Assembly (NCBI GenBank): GCA_963575745.1
Contig: CAUYUJ010016154.1
Coordinates: 150,651 to 171,429, forward strand
DNA from: Prorocentrum cordatum
Taxonomy: Eukaryota; Sar; Dinophyceae; Prorocentrales; Prorocentraceae
DNA: 20,779 bases
Direction of reading: 5' to 3'
Of the stretch, positions 7,637 through 15,876 are shown piece by piece (position 1 is the stretch's first letter; every line of letters begins with the position of its first letter). A program made the position numbers and the translations under genes. Below the pieces are notes generated by a model. It saw only the letters and a program-made list of their open reading frames with translations, made no database searches and had not been told where the DNA came from.

Positions 7637-9256
7637 TCACGGCGCCGGCGACCCCTCGGACGCAGACGACTCTGAGAACTCAACGAGCCACTCCGCCGCG
7701 GTCGCCGCGTCCCGCGACGCCGCGGAAGCGTAACCGAAGGCGGCCACTCCCCGCCATCCCCCGCTGTGGAACAGCGCTGGGACGCCTCCGGCCGCCAGGC
7801 ACTCGTCCGCCCACCCGCGGCGGAAGGCGTGCGTGCCCCACTCTCCCGCGCGCTCGAGGCCCAGCGCCAGCGCCGCCACCTTCAGCTGGGCCAGGGCGTG
7901 CCTGTATGACAGCGCCGGAAAAACCCGCCCTGCCTGCACGCGACCGCGCAGCGCGCACACCCCGCAAAGCTGCCGGGACTGCAGGGCACAGATGCACCGC
8001 CTGGACACGACCGTCGTCTCCGTGTACGTCTTGCGCCGATGCAGGTGCACGCTGGCCGTCGGCAAGCCGTCCACGGTTGACAGGACTACCTTGGAGTGGG
8101 GCCCGTCTGCCTGCAGTGGCACCAGTTCGGACGCGAAGCGGAAGCAAAACTGCCTCGCCACTACGAACGCATCCGCTGTCTCGGGATCGCCCAGAACCTC
8201 CCGGACGTGCTGCGCCAAGGAACGTGTCTGTCGCGCCGACGCCCGCGCCCGGAACCGCCGAGTGGCCACAGCCGCTTTGCTCGCACCACGCGCCAGACAC
8301 GACGTGTCCTCCAGGCACCCCAGCGGCATGTGGAGCAGCCGGAGCACAGTGCGGACCTGCGTGCAGTAGGTCATCAAACTGGCACCGTTTTGCACTGCAA
8401 ATGCGAATGCCCCGAGCACTGGCTCCGACGGGGGCCAAGCATCAACCCCGAGGTTCCGGGCCACTTGCCCCCACAGGCGCACCGGAGAAGCATACTTGTA
8501 TGCGCTCCGGTGCCACGCGAGCAACTCGCGTCTGAGAAGTTCCTGCGTTGCCATGAACCCGGCCATCTCGGGCCCAATCTGGGCCGCGCGCTCCCGCGGA
8601 TTGCCGGGGATGCCACCGTGGCGCTTCTCCCACGCAAGCTGAAACTCCTCCGGCGTGACGCGGCCCAGCGTCTGCACCGCGTCCGCCATCTCCCCGGGGC
8701 CCACGAGCTCGCGCCGGAGGCGCGCTGCAGCGAGGAAGCCGAGCGCCGCCAGCGCAGCCTCGCCAGTCTCCGCGGCATGCCCTGTGGCCGGCGCCTCGTC
8801 CTCTGCATGCGCGGGCCCTCCTGCTGGGGGAACCTTGCTGGCCGCCGGCGCAGGCGCGCCCCGCTGGGCGCGGGCCTCGGTCTGCGCGGCAGGCTGCCCC
8901 ACCGCGGCGCGGGCCGGAACGGTGGACAAGGCCGCCACGAACTCGTCTCGAAGCCCGTGGAGACACGGCCACACGTCCTTCAGCTCTTGGACGCCCAAGC
9001 CGGAAAAATCCGACCCGTCAACAGCGCCCCCCGCTGCCAGGCCCCTCAGAACGCACTGGGGCGACGGCGGATGGCACGCGGGAGGCGCGCGCTTGAGCAC
9101 GGCGGCGAACCACTCGCTCAACGCCACTGGGGCCAGCGTAGGCACCGCCGGGTCTGCCAGCGGCGGCCCGATCAGGTTTGCCGGTGACGCGCGCGGGGCC
9201 AGCTCAGGGCCGCCATCGCCACGAGGCTGCTTGCCCCGCAGGCGTTTCCGGTCCAT
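7637..9256 (-). CDS. Tyrosine recombinase (YR) of the retrotransposon
   Basis: A 539-residue protein starting at an ATG at 9256. The C-terminal 180 residues carry the catalytic set of tyrosine recombinases: Arg373 in box I (FRFASELVPL), a candidate beta-hairpin Lys409 (HRRKTY), His476 and Arg479 in box II (THAFRRGW), His497 in HSGGW, and the nucleophile Tyr509 (AAFGY). A probable SAM-like core-binding region precedes it at about 280-365. The first 230 residues are low-complexity and of unknown role. A cysteine cluster (C421, C423, C431, C434) sits between the Lys hairpin and box II and may bind metal. In DIRS-order elements this enzyme joins a circular cDNA to the target by strand exchange, in the nucleus. 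All catalytic residues are present, so it may be active. It is the last gene, 123 bases after pol. Confidence 0.9.
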   Translation of the reverse strand: MDRKRLRGKQPRGDGGPELAPRASPANLIGPPLADPAVPTLAPVALSEWFAAVLKRAPPACHPPSPQCVLRGLAAGGAVDGSDFSGLGVQELKDVWPCLHGLRDEFVAALSTVPARAAVGQPAAQTEARAQRGAPAPAASKVPPAGGPAHAEDEAPATGHAAETGEAALAALGFLAAARLRRELVGPGEMADAVQTLGRVTPEEFQLAWEKRHGGIPGNPRERAAQIGPEMAGFMATQELLRRELLAWHRSAYKYASPVRLWGQVARNLGVDAWPPSEPVLGAFAFAVQNGASLMTYCTQVRTVLRLLHMPLGCLEDTSCLARGASKAAVATRRFRARASARQTRSLAQHVREVLGDPETADAFVVARQFCFRFASELVPLQADGPHSKVVLSTVDGLPTASVHLHRRKTYTETTVVSRRCICALQSRQLCGVCALRGRVQAGRVFPALSYRHALAQLKVAALALGLERAGEWGTHAFRRGWADECLAAGGVPALFHSGGWRGVAAFGYASAASRDAATAAEWLVEFSESSASEGSPAP

Positions 9257-9379
9257 CTTGGGCCAAACCGGCTACGGATGACAAGGAATGCGGGCCCAGT
9301 AAGCCTGACTGACGGCAACGGACGACCGACATGCATTACTTGTTTTCCTTGAGCGCACAATACTTTTTCCCTCGCTGGT
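9257..9379 (-). other. pol-YR intergenic spacer
   Basis: A 123-base gap between the pol stop and the YR start codon on the minus strand. The YR must be translated from its own mRNA, by reinitiation or after splicing. No promoter or splice signal could be fixed. Confidence 0.4.
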
Positions 9380-11398
9380 TCACGCCTGCCAAAAGTCTAC
9401 TGACGGCCAAGCCCACTCGAGCCGGGAAAAGCCACTGGCAGCCAAACGCTGCATCTCGCTCGCCTTCAGCTCCTCCCGGGTTGGCCAATCAGCAACATTG
9501 AGATGCGACGGCACGCGAAAAACGCTAAGAATATGGGCGCGGTCTGCCGCGGCGAACCATATGCCAGACACTATGTCGTTCCAGTCGCGCTGCCGTGAGC
9601 AGCCGCGAAGCAGGGTGCCCAACGCCACTGTCGAGTCTATGAACAACACGATGTCGAGGCCACCCGCGTTCGCGGCTGATTCAAAGAAATACCACAGAGC
9701 GCAGACAGCGGCCACCAGCTCCCACGTGGCGATTTGCTGCCGGCGGAAGCACGCCCACTGGTTGAGCCAGCGGGGGACTCGCGCGGAAGCAAAAACTTTC
9801 TGGCCTGCAAGCACCGCGGCCCAAGCCAGCGTGCCTGCCCCTGTAGCGTCTGTGTAAACCACCAAGCGCGGTTTGCTTGATGGCTCCAGAGGCAAACTCC
9901 TACGAGGATTCGTTGCCAGAAACCGTTGCCACCATTCAAGCGCCCTGACCAGACGCATCGGCATCCGGCTGCTGCTGCCATACGCGTGCCGGAACAGTGG
10001 GGCGAGGTACACGCGCGCCCCCTTGCCAAAAACTTCCGTGGCTCCCCAGCTGAGCCGCCCGGCTAGTTTCTGCGCGCCTGCTGGGGAGAGCCTCCGGCTG
10101 GCCAGGATGTCTGAAATCTCTGCCAACCACATGGTGCATTTTTCGGCCGGCACGACAAAATGCAGAGACCGCGCCCCTGCGTCGAGGGACACGCCCACGC
10201 CGAGTGCAGTGAAACCGCGAGCGGCGGTGACCTCCTTTTGAGTGTCAAGCCGCCACCCGAGCAGCTCCTGGATCACAGAGCGGGCGACGGACGCGCTGGT
10301 GGCTGCAGTATCGTTGCCGGCCATAGCACTGTCTGCATCTGCTCCAAAAAAGTCGTCCACGAAACGCGGATACACTATGCTGAACAGATTCAGAAGAATG
10401 CACTGGAAGGCAATGCCCACGCGCTGCCACGCGTGGACACTCGCTTTCGCCCCAAACGGGCAGCAGAGCAGCTGCAGGAAAGACCCCCGCTCAACCGAGT
10501 CAGCCGTTACGGCGGCTGCAAACGGCATGTGGTCTTCGCGCAATGGCAACGTCTTATACGCACTGCACACGTCGTCCTTCCGGAACCGGATGTGCTCCAC
10601 GCCGGTCCCGCCAGCGACTAACGCCTGGACGGTTGCTGCCAGGACATCGAGCGTCTCGTGCTCAATGCACTCCAGCGCCGCGGCCGTGGAATTGACCCCA
10701 GAGGCTGTGAGGTCATCGATGGCCCGTACTTTCAGGGGCCACCGGCCGTCCACGACCCGCCAACCCTCGTCGGCAGCGAAGCGCGGCGAGAGCACGACGC
10801 CGGCGAGGTCGGGCGGCAGCGGGCGCCAGCCAGCCTGGCCGGCCCCCACTTCAACGCGCGCGCGCTCGCGCAAGGCCTCGGCCACGTTAACATCCGATGG
10901 CCTTGCTGCTCTGACTCTCTCAAGAATGCGTTCGTTCTGCTCCGGCGCGCCCTGGAGAAGCTGCTCGGGGGACTCACCGGGCAGCCCAGCGCGCGGGCGC
11001 ATAACGCCGCTGCGTGGTATCTCCCCGACGAGGGGGAAACCGTACGCCAGATCTGTCGGTAGCGCGAGGTCCGGCGAGCCGGCCGCCTCGAGCATTTCGG
11101 CAAGCAGCACCAGATTCTTCTCCGGCCCCAGGATGGACCGCACGTGGGCGGGCAGGCCCGCGTATTGAGCCAGCCACGCTGGAGCCGTCACGCGCTGGCG
11201 GTGCCGCCAGAATGCCAGCTGGCGGGTCCTGAACGACAAAACTGCACTAGGGTCGGCGCAATGCCAATTAATCGCTGACCTGTACGCCTCGGGGGTCTCC
11301 AACACCCCGGTGCACCTCGGGAGGCGCAGCGCCCAGTCTAAATGGCTCAGGGGGCCCTCGCACCCGGAACCGGAAGGGTCCTGTAAACACGTGTCCAC
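9380..11398 (-). CDS. pol: Reverse transcriptase - RNase H polyprotein
   Basis: A 672-residue frame, counted from a GTG at 11398. The frame is in fact open back to the UGA at 11510-11512 with no ATG near, so the real start is not fixed. About residues 1-200 are unassigned. RT motifs follow in order: RAIDDLTASGVNS (225-237), the first catalytic Asp in KDDVCSAYK (274-282), the LLCCPFGAKAS loop (310-320), and FVDD (346-349), which replaces the common YVDD. The RNase H domain has Asp517 (VVYTDATG), Glu560 (TWEL), Asp588 (FIDST) and Asp637 (NVADWPTR). No protease, DDE integrase or methyltransferase domain is seen, which fits a YR element. It makes the cDNA from the element RNA. It lies downstream of gag and upstream of YR. 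Confidence 0.93.
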   Translation of the reverse strand: MDTCLQDPSGSGCEGPLSHLDWALRLPRCTGVLETPEAYRSAINWHCADPSAVLSFRTRQLAFWRHRQRVTAPAWLAQYAGLPAHVRSILGPEKNLVLLAEMLEAAGSPDLALPTDLAYGFPLVGEIPRSGVMRPRAGLPGESPEQLLQGAPEQNERILERVRAARPSDVNVAEALRERARVEVGAGQAGWRPLPPDLAGVVLSPRFAADEGWRVVDGRWPLKVRAIDDLTASGVNSTAAALECIEHETLDVLAATVQALVAGGTGVEHIRFRKDDVCSAYKTLPLREDHMPFAAAVTADSVERGSFLQLLCCPFGAKASVHAWQRVGIAFQCILLNLFSIVYPRFVDDFFGADADSAMAGNDTAATSASVARSVIQELLGWRLDTQKEVTAARGFTALGVGVSLDAGARSLHFVVPAEKCTMWLAEISDILASRRLSPAGAQKLAGRLSWGATEVFGKGARVYLAPLFRHAYGSSSRMPMRLVRALEWWQRFLATNPRRSLPLEPSSKPRLVVYTDATGAGTLAWAAVLAGQKVFASARVPRWLNQWACFRRQQIATWELVAAVCALWYFFESAANAGGLDIVLFIDSTVALGTLLRGCSRQRDWNDIVSGIWFAAADRAHILSVFRVPSHLNVADWPTREELKASEMQRLAASGFSRLEWAWPSVDFWQA

Positions 11399-12855
11399 TG
11401 CATCGCGGAGCGCAGCGAAACCGCAGGCGGCGCCGGGGGCACCAGCAGGGCTCTCTGAGAACCCCTCCGCGTCGGAGGACGCGTCGCTCGGGTCGCTCTC
11501 CGGGCCGTCTCACCAGTTCGACCACTTCTGCTCGGGCTGCTTCCAGGCCTGCTTCTTGCCCCAATTCTGCTCCCACTTCTGCTCGGGCCCCTTGCCCCCG
11601 GCGCCCTTGCCTTTCGGCTTCCTGCTCGCCGCCGGGCTCCTGGAGCGCGCAGCACGGGCGACGCCGGGGCCGGCGAGGTCTTGGCGCCGCCGCCTTTGCC
11701 GCCCTTCTGGTCACCCTTGGGCGCCCCGGCGTTGCCGCCAGCAGCGGCGGGCTGCTTCCCGGTCACCCGGCTGGCCTCCTCGGCGCGCTTCGACACCTGG
11801 TGCTTGGCGTCCTGCAACGCATCCCTGTCGAGCTTGCAGAGGAGCGCCTCGATCTGGTCGTTCTGGCCAAGCTCCAGCGCGTGGGCGAGCTTCTGCCGCA
11901 GGAGCATGTCGTAATAGAACACGACGCGGCCGCCACCCTGCTCCTCTGACATTTTGACCAGCTGGAGCTCGTAGGCCCAGAACTGCACCGGGGTGATCAC
12001 CTTGGACAGCACCATCTTGAGGCCCCAGTCGTGCAGGTGGCCCATGAAGTTGGCGAAGCCCAGGAAGCCAGTGCGCTCCTCTGCAGTGCGGGCGCGCTTT
12101 GCCTCCCGGGCATCCCGCGCTTTGTCGTCCAGTGAGCCAGACCCGAGGAGCAAGTCCAGCTTGGGTGTCTTGGAGAAGCCGGGCCGGAAGTTGACGATCA
12201 GATCCTCGCCCTCGGAGGACCCGACCCACTTGCGGTTCTTGTCTCTTGCGACCCTGGCGGAGGCAAGGTTCTCCATTCGCAGCAGAGACTCCTCGGTAGG
12301 GAGCAACTCCGGCGACAGTTTCTGGATGCACTGCAACCCAACCTCCGTCACCCTGGCCTCCAGGTTGAAGCTCACGGTGCCGCGCTTGGCCTCCTTCTCG
12401 GCCTTTGCGTTCTGGACCTCCGCCCACTTGGCGATGGCCTGCGCCGTCTGGTCTGCCTGGCTACTCGGGCCCGGCGCGCTCGCGGCCGATGACTGCTGGG
12501 CCTTTGATTGGACCCTTAACGCCATGTTGACGTGAGCCGGCTTGACCACGAAGGCCTTCCACTGAACGCCCTCGCTCTCGTCGGGGAAGGGTTTCGTGTT
12601 AACCGCCATCCCCGAAATGATGAATTGGCGCATATGGGCGTCGCAGATGTCTGCCGGCTCCACCGACCCCGCCACGTCGGCGAGCACGCGGGCCGTGCTG
12701 GCGTAGAAGAACAAATCGTGTTTGTTCTTCGGCTCCTCGTCCACGGACATCACGTAGTCGACCCAGGCCGCACGCTTCTCGAGCGAGTCGACCCCGAACG
12801 CAGACTCGGGAAGCCCGGCGAGCGCGGCGCGGACCTCGGAGCCGGTGAACGCCAT
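11347..12855 (-). CDS. gag: Gag-like protein with probable frame change near its end
   Basis: The first ORF of the element. I chose the ATG at 12855 (MAFTGSEVRAALAGLPESAFG) because the longer open frame above it has poor composition. About 400 well-composed residues follow, including helical stretches. No CCHC zinc knuckle is seen. Near 11640-11685 the coding-like frame shifts by one base. The nominal frame turns into Arg/Ser noise and stops at 11347, whereas the neighbouring frame gives a Lys/Trp/Gln-rich tail (PEQKWEQNW, QPEQKWSNW) ending at the UGA at 11510-11512. So the true protein probably ends there, at about 450 residues. That frame is also the pol frame. The shift may be a mutation, an assembly error or programmed. 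The role as Gag is inferred from position and composition, not from a recognised domain. Confidence 0.75.
   Translation of the reverse strand: MAFTGSEVRAALAGLPESAFGVDSLEKRAAWVDYVMSVDEEPKNKHDLFFYASTARVLADVAGSVEPADICDAHMRQFIISGMAVNTKPFPDESEGVQWKAFVVKPAHVNMALRVQSKAQQSSAASAPGPSSQADQTAQAIAKWAEVQNAKAEKEAKRGTVSFNLEARVTEVGLQCIQKLSPELLPTEESLLRMENLASARVARDKNRKWVGSSEGEDLIVNFRPGFSKTPKLDLLLGSGSLDDKARDAREAKRARTAEERTGFLGFANFMGHLHDWGLKMVLSKVITPVQFWAYELQLVKMSEEQGGGRVVFYYDMLLRQKLAHALELGQNDQIEALLCKLDRDALQDAKHQVSKRAEEASRVTGKQPAAAGGNAGAPKGDQKGGKGGGAKTSPAPASPVLRAPGARRRAGSRKARAPGARGPSRSGSRIGARSRPGSSPSRSGRTGETARRATRATRPPTRRGSQRALLVPPAPPAVSLRSAMQWTRVYRTLPVPGARAP
11510..11512 (-). other. In-frame UGA between Gag tail and pol
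   Basis: On the minus strand the codon order is ...AAC TGG TGA GAC GGC..., with Gag-like KWSNW before it and an open frame straight into pol after it. It is the only stop between the Lys/Trp-rich tail and the RT frame, so pol could be reached by stop-codon readthrough or by internal initiation. Confidence 0.6.
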
Positions 12856-13972
12856 CCGTCGTGAGAGCGGGTGTGGCCGCGAGAGAACTGTGAAAGCCTG
12901 GGCTGCAGTCGCAGAAGAACAGGCCGCGCGGCAGAGTCCTCGAGCCCAAAAGGCAACGGGACCACGATTGGCGATGGCCCAAAAGGCACGGAACCACCGA
13001 ACTGCTCGTGAAAGGATGATAGGGTGCTCCCAGCAGCCTCTTTGCAAAGGTCATTCATTTTGCGAATGCCCTCTTAGGAAGCGCGGCTACCGTCGCAGAA
13101 CAAGACACGTGGAAACGGAACCCGCTGGATTGATCCACGCCCCCCTGGATTAATCCGGGGCTCTTTGCGCACAGGAAGCGGCGCCCTTGGCACCAGCTGC
13201 GCGCACCGCCTCTCCATTAGTGGAAAGAAGACGAACATGCAACACCCCAGGGCGCTGGCGGGCCAGCGGACGCACGGAACAGGCATTCCAGAGAGCTTGC
13301 CGGATCGAGCACGATTGCACGAGCCCGCCGTAGCAGAAGGCGCACCCACGCAAACGAGCGAACGTGACGCGGCGCTGAAGGCGAGGTGCTGTCTCGGGAA
13401 AGTACAGAAGACCCTTCCGCCCCCTATCCCCGTCTGCGACCTGGATGCACCACCCAGGCCTGCAGACGGCGTCATAGGGGCACGGGCGTACAGACTGAGA
13501 AACGCGTGCGCACAGGCGCACCGCCACTCCATTAGAGCTAGAGCTCTGTCGCCCGCCAGCGTGACAAGGGCGGACCGACGGAAAACAGACGACCACCGAC
13601 AGGGAAGCGCAGTTATCGTCGCAGATGAGCGTGCCCGTCCAGCGGGCCACCCAACCGTCCAGGGCCTCGCACGAAGCCGCCCCCGTCACGCATAGGACAT
13701 GGTCCGCGCAGGCCCCGCGAGCCAACACGCCCCTCACACCCATCACTTTTCGATTTTCCAATTAGAGCGGGGGGAGCGAGGAAAGAGAATCAATGATGGT
13801 GTGAATTACGGGGACCCGCACGCAACGAGGACCTCGAGGGCCTCGGTGCGGTCAAGGCGGCGCGCCGCCAAGCCCAAGCTGCCCTATGGGGCAGGGGGGC
13901 GAATGCTGGCCGACCAGCGGCCCAGCAACCAGGAGTACTCCAGAGTACTCCGCCCCTGTTTGTGGGGCTGCC
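12856..13972 (-). other. Element 5' leader
   Basis: About 1.1 kb lies between the tandem repeats and the gag ATG. A minus-strand frame of 203 codons (13761-13150, starting with ATG, Cys-rich) is open here but shows no recognisable domain and may be chance. A short diverged repeat, CTCCATTAG preceded by GCGCACCGCC, occurs near 13200-13220 and 13515-13533. A pair of imperfect CTGGATTRATCC sequences lies at 13125-13157. No promoter could be identified. Confidence 0.5.
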
Positions 13973-14299
13973 CTCGGACAGAGCCCTGCGTGGGTTTGGC
14001 CTCGGGCAGGGACCCTGGGAAGGGGTGTCCTCGGACAGAGCCCTGCGTGGGTTTGCCCTCGGGCAGGGACCCTGGGAAGGGGTGTCCTCGGACAGAGCCC
14101 TGCGTGGGTTTGCCCTCGGGCAGGGACCCTGGGAAGGGGTGTCCTCGGACAGAGCCCTGCGTGGGTTTGCCCTCGGGCAGGGACCCTGGGAAGGGGTGTC
14201 CTCGGACAGAGCCCTGCGTGGGTTTGCCCTCGGGCAGGGACCCTGGGAATGGGGTGTCCTCGGACAGAGCCCTGCGTGGGTTTGCCCTCGGGCAGAGCC
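13973..14299 (-). repeat. Six 57-bp tandem repeats in the element leader
   Basis: The unit starts CTCGGACAGAGCCCTGCGTG and has a period of 57 bases, with copies at 13973, 14030, 14087, 14144, 14201 and 14259. The copies differ by only one or two bases. The first has GGCC for GCCC, the fifth has one extra base, and the last is cut short where repeat A1 begins. In the element's sense direction the array follows A1 and precedes gag, so it could hold promoter or RNA-level signals. In one minus frame each unit encodes 19 residues. Confidence 0.95.
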
Positions 14300-14673
14300 C
14301 TGGCGACGCCAGCCAATAGCCCTCGGCCCGCAGACGAAGCATCGTTCGCCAAGCGCCCTCCTGGGGCACCGTCGTCGGTCCGCAGACGCCAACTCCGAGC
14401 ACCACGAGGTGTGCTTGGGCCCTCAGGGGATCCTTCGGGCCCACACGGGAGCCTGCGACACGGCGCCCCCCTTGCCAGGCCCTCGGGCCGCCAGGGAAGG
14501 CACAACACAACTACCCCCTCGGGAGCGAGTGCCGACACTTGATACCCCGCCTCGGACTCGGGCGGAAAACAATGCAGCCAGTAGCGACGAATCCCCGAAT
14601 CCAGCCATGGCGACAAGGATGCAGCCTGCCCAGAATCTTCTTCCCCAGGAGCCAAGCTCAGGGACGACGAAGA
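14300..14673 (-). repeat. A1: terminal copy of split repeat A (element 5' end)
   Basis: 374 bases, direct copy of 6976-7349. The outer edge ends in CGAAGA (14668-14673) and the inner edge is the palindrome CTGGCGACGCCAG (14300-14312). The match stops exactly at these points, which defines the element boundary on the right. Confidence 0.93.
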
Positions 14674-14782
14674 GGGCTCCAAGGGCAGCGCCGGAGGCGC
14701 CGCCAGTGGGGCCAAGGCGCTGATACGAGAGATCCGCGCGGAGCTCCGAATGTTTGCGTTTATCTTGCTGCTTCTTCCTTAA
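14674..14782 (+). pseudogene. Right half of the open frame split by the retrotransposon
   Basis: It continues the frame of 6679-6812 in phase: the codon formed by 6811, 6812 and 14674 is GAG. It then reads GSKGSAGGAASGAKALIREI and a short hydrophobic end to a TAA at 14780-14782. The joined frame is 81 codons including the stop. The fit supports insertion into a coding exon, though short open frames are common in GC-rich DNA. Confidence 0.4.
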
Positions 14783-14792
14783 CATTCCACCC

Positions 14793-14846
14793 TCCTCCTC
14801 CTCGTCTTCATCGTCTTCTCGAGAAGGAGGAGGAGGAGGAGGAGGC
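14793..14846. other. Long imperfect hairpin around TTCTCGAGAA
   Basis: A CCTCCTCCTCCTCGTCTTC arm is followed by CTTCTCGAGAAG, a perfect 12-base palindrome, and then a GGAGGAGGAGGAGG arm. The polypyrimidine and polypurine arms can pair, so the region can fold into a hairpin or cruciform. It lies just after the split exon. The stretch 14847-15419 holds a small TCATCACC-type repeat near 15245-15290 and otherwise nothing recognisable. Confidence 0.55.
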
Positions 14847-15419
14847 CCTCTGCCCAAAGGCCTGGTAATCATGCGGCGAAGCCGCGTCGTTCGCAGGGAC
14901 GTCGGGATGCGCAGCCTGGCCTGCGGGGTTGGGGGAGGAGGATGACGACACCATCGTCGTTGTCGTATAGTTGGGCATTACCACTGCGGAGGTGGGCTTT
15001 CCATGGGAGACCAGAGCGTTTGCATCCTTGTATGAATCTGCCGACGTCAGCTTCCCGGGACTGCAGACTCGCGCGAGTTGACTGGCTCTCCCCCCCTTGC
15101 CAAACATATATCAGCCTAAAATTGATGCACATGTGGGTACAACGGTGAGGACCATGACTCGCCCTAGCACTTTCTATGTGTTCCTATTAACTTCGTGTGG
15201 GGGTCGGCGGAATGGCGTAAGCCTCTGGAACAACCTTGGGCATTCATTACCATCACTAGCATCACTACCGTCGTCGTCATCACCATCGTCGAATCGGCAC
15301 GTGTTCTTGAATCTGTCTTGCAAATCGAACAGACATGCCGCATTGGTGCATTCAGGCTCCATGCCGGCTCGCCACCATGGAGATTCGTGTAATGCTTACC
15401 AGAAGTACTCATGTGCGTT

Positions 15420-15624
15420 TCGGCGGCGCGCCCGGGGGAAGTGAGAAGGAGCAGACCTTCTCAGAAGGCTCGGCAGGCCTCGGGCTTTCCGAAAAGCTTC
15501 GTGGACCGACCCCGAAAACCCACAGACAACATCTTCTCAGGAGGGCCATAGCACTTCTCAGAAGCACCGCCGCCTTCTGAAAAAGACCTTCCCCTCCTCA
15601 CTTCCCCTCCGGGCGCGCCGCCGA
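15420..15624. mobile_element. MITE-like element, 205 bp, with 5-bp target duplication
   Basis: The ends are a perfect 16-base inverted repeat, TCGGCGGCGCGCCCGG (15420-15435) and its complement (15609-15624). An imperfect extension (GGAAGTGAG..., CCTTCTCAGAAGG against its partner) brings each arm to about 50 bases. GCGTT flanks both sides directly (15415-15419 and 15625-15629). The interior has several CTTCTCAGAAG-like short palindromes. There is no coding capacity, so it is a non-autonomous DNA transposon. The superfamily is not assigned. Confidence 0.75.
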
Positions 15625-15876
15625 GCGTTGGCTCGCACGACGGGGCCTCTTCAGACAGTGCGCGTCAAAGTCCCTGGCTGCCCAGCGCGACCCCCCCAGG
15701 GCCCAGACGCTGTGCGCTGACCTCACCTGTCCAGGGGAGGGAAGGGATAGGGCCGCTGCTGAAGAGCGTGCGTCCGAGGGGGTCGACTCCCGGCGGTCGG
15801 GCCTCCTCTTTCATAGGCAGGCTGCAAGGCGACTCTCCGCCCGAAGCGTCAGGAATGAGGCCTCTTTTAAGACGAA

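Larger units (their letters stand above)
6807..14673 (-). mobile_element. Tyrosine-recombinase retrotransposon, PAT/Ngaro-type split repeats
   Basis: A complete element of about 7867 bases on the minus strand, in the order A1 - leader - gag - RT/RNase H - YR - B1 - A2 - B2. What is seen: two A copies of 374 bases and two B copies of 124 bases in direct orientation, a pol with FVDD and an RNase H, and a recombinase with the R, K, H-x-x-R, H, Y set. What is known: DIRS-order retrotransposons use a YR instead of a DDE integrase, make no target-site duplication, and in the PAT and Ngaro groups carry split direct repeats. No Dam-like methyltransferase domain is visible, as in Ngaro. Both A copies and both B copies read as identical, which implies recent insertion. 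CGAAGA lies at both ends. Exact clade within DIRS is undetermined. Confidence 0.9.

Noticed and set aside
11347-11510. Canonical X XXY YYZ slippery heptamer for -1 frameshifting between gag and pol
   Set aside because: I read the whole overlap in the gag frame and found no good heptamer. The best candidate, G CCC CCG, does not fit the rule.
13973-14299. CRISPR-like array
   Set aside because: The units are contiguous with no unique spacers, so it is a plain tandem repeat in a eukaryotic element.
6799-14305. CCCTGGCG at 6799-6806 and 14298-14305 as a target-site duplication
   Set aside because: The right-hand copy lies inside the element, at the inner edge of A1, so it cannot be a flanking duplication.
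13852-14715. 287-codon minus frame over A1 and the 57-bp repeats as an extra element gene
   Set aside because: It starts outside the element and owes its openness to a 57-base (19-codon) repeat. No domain is seen.
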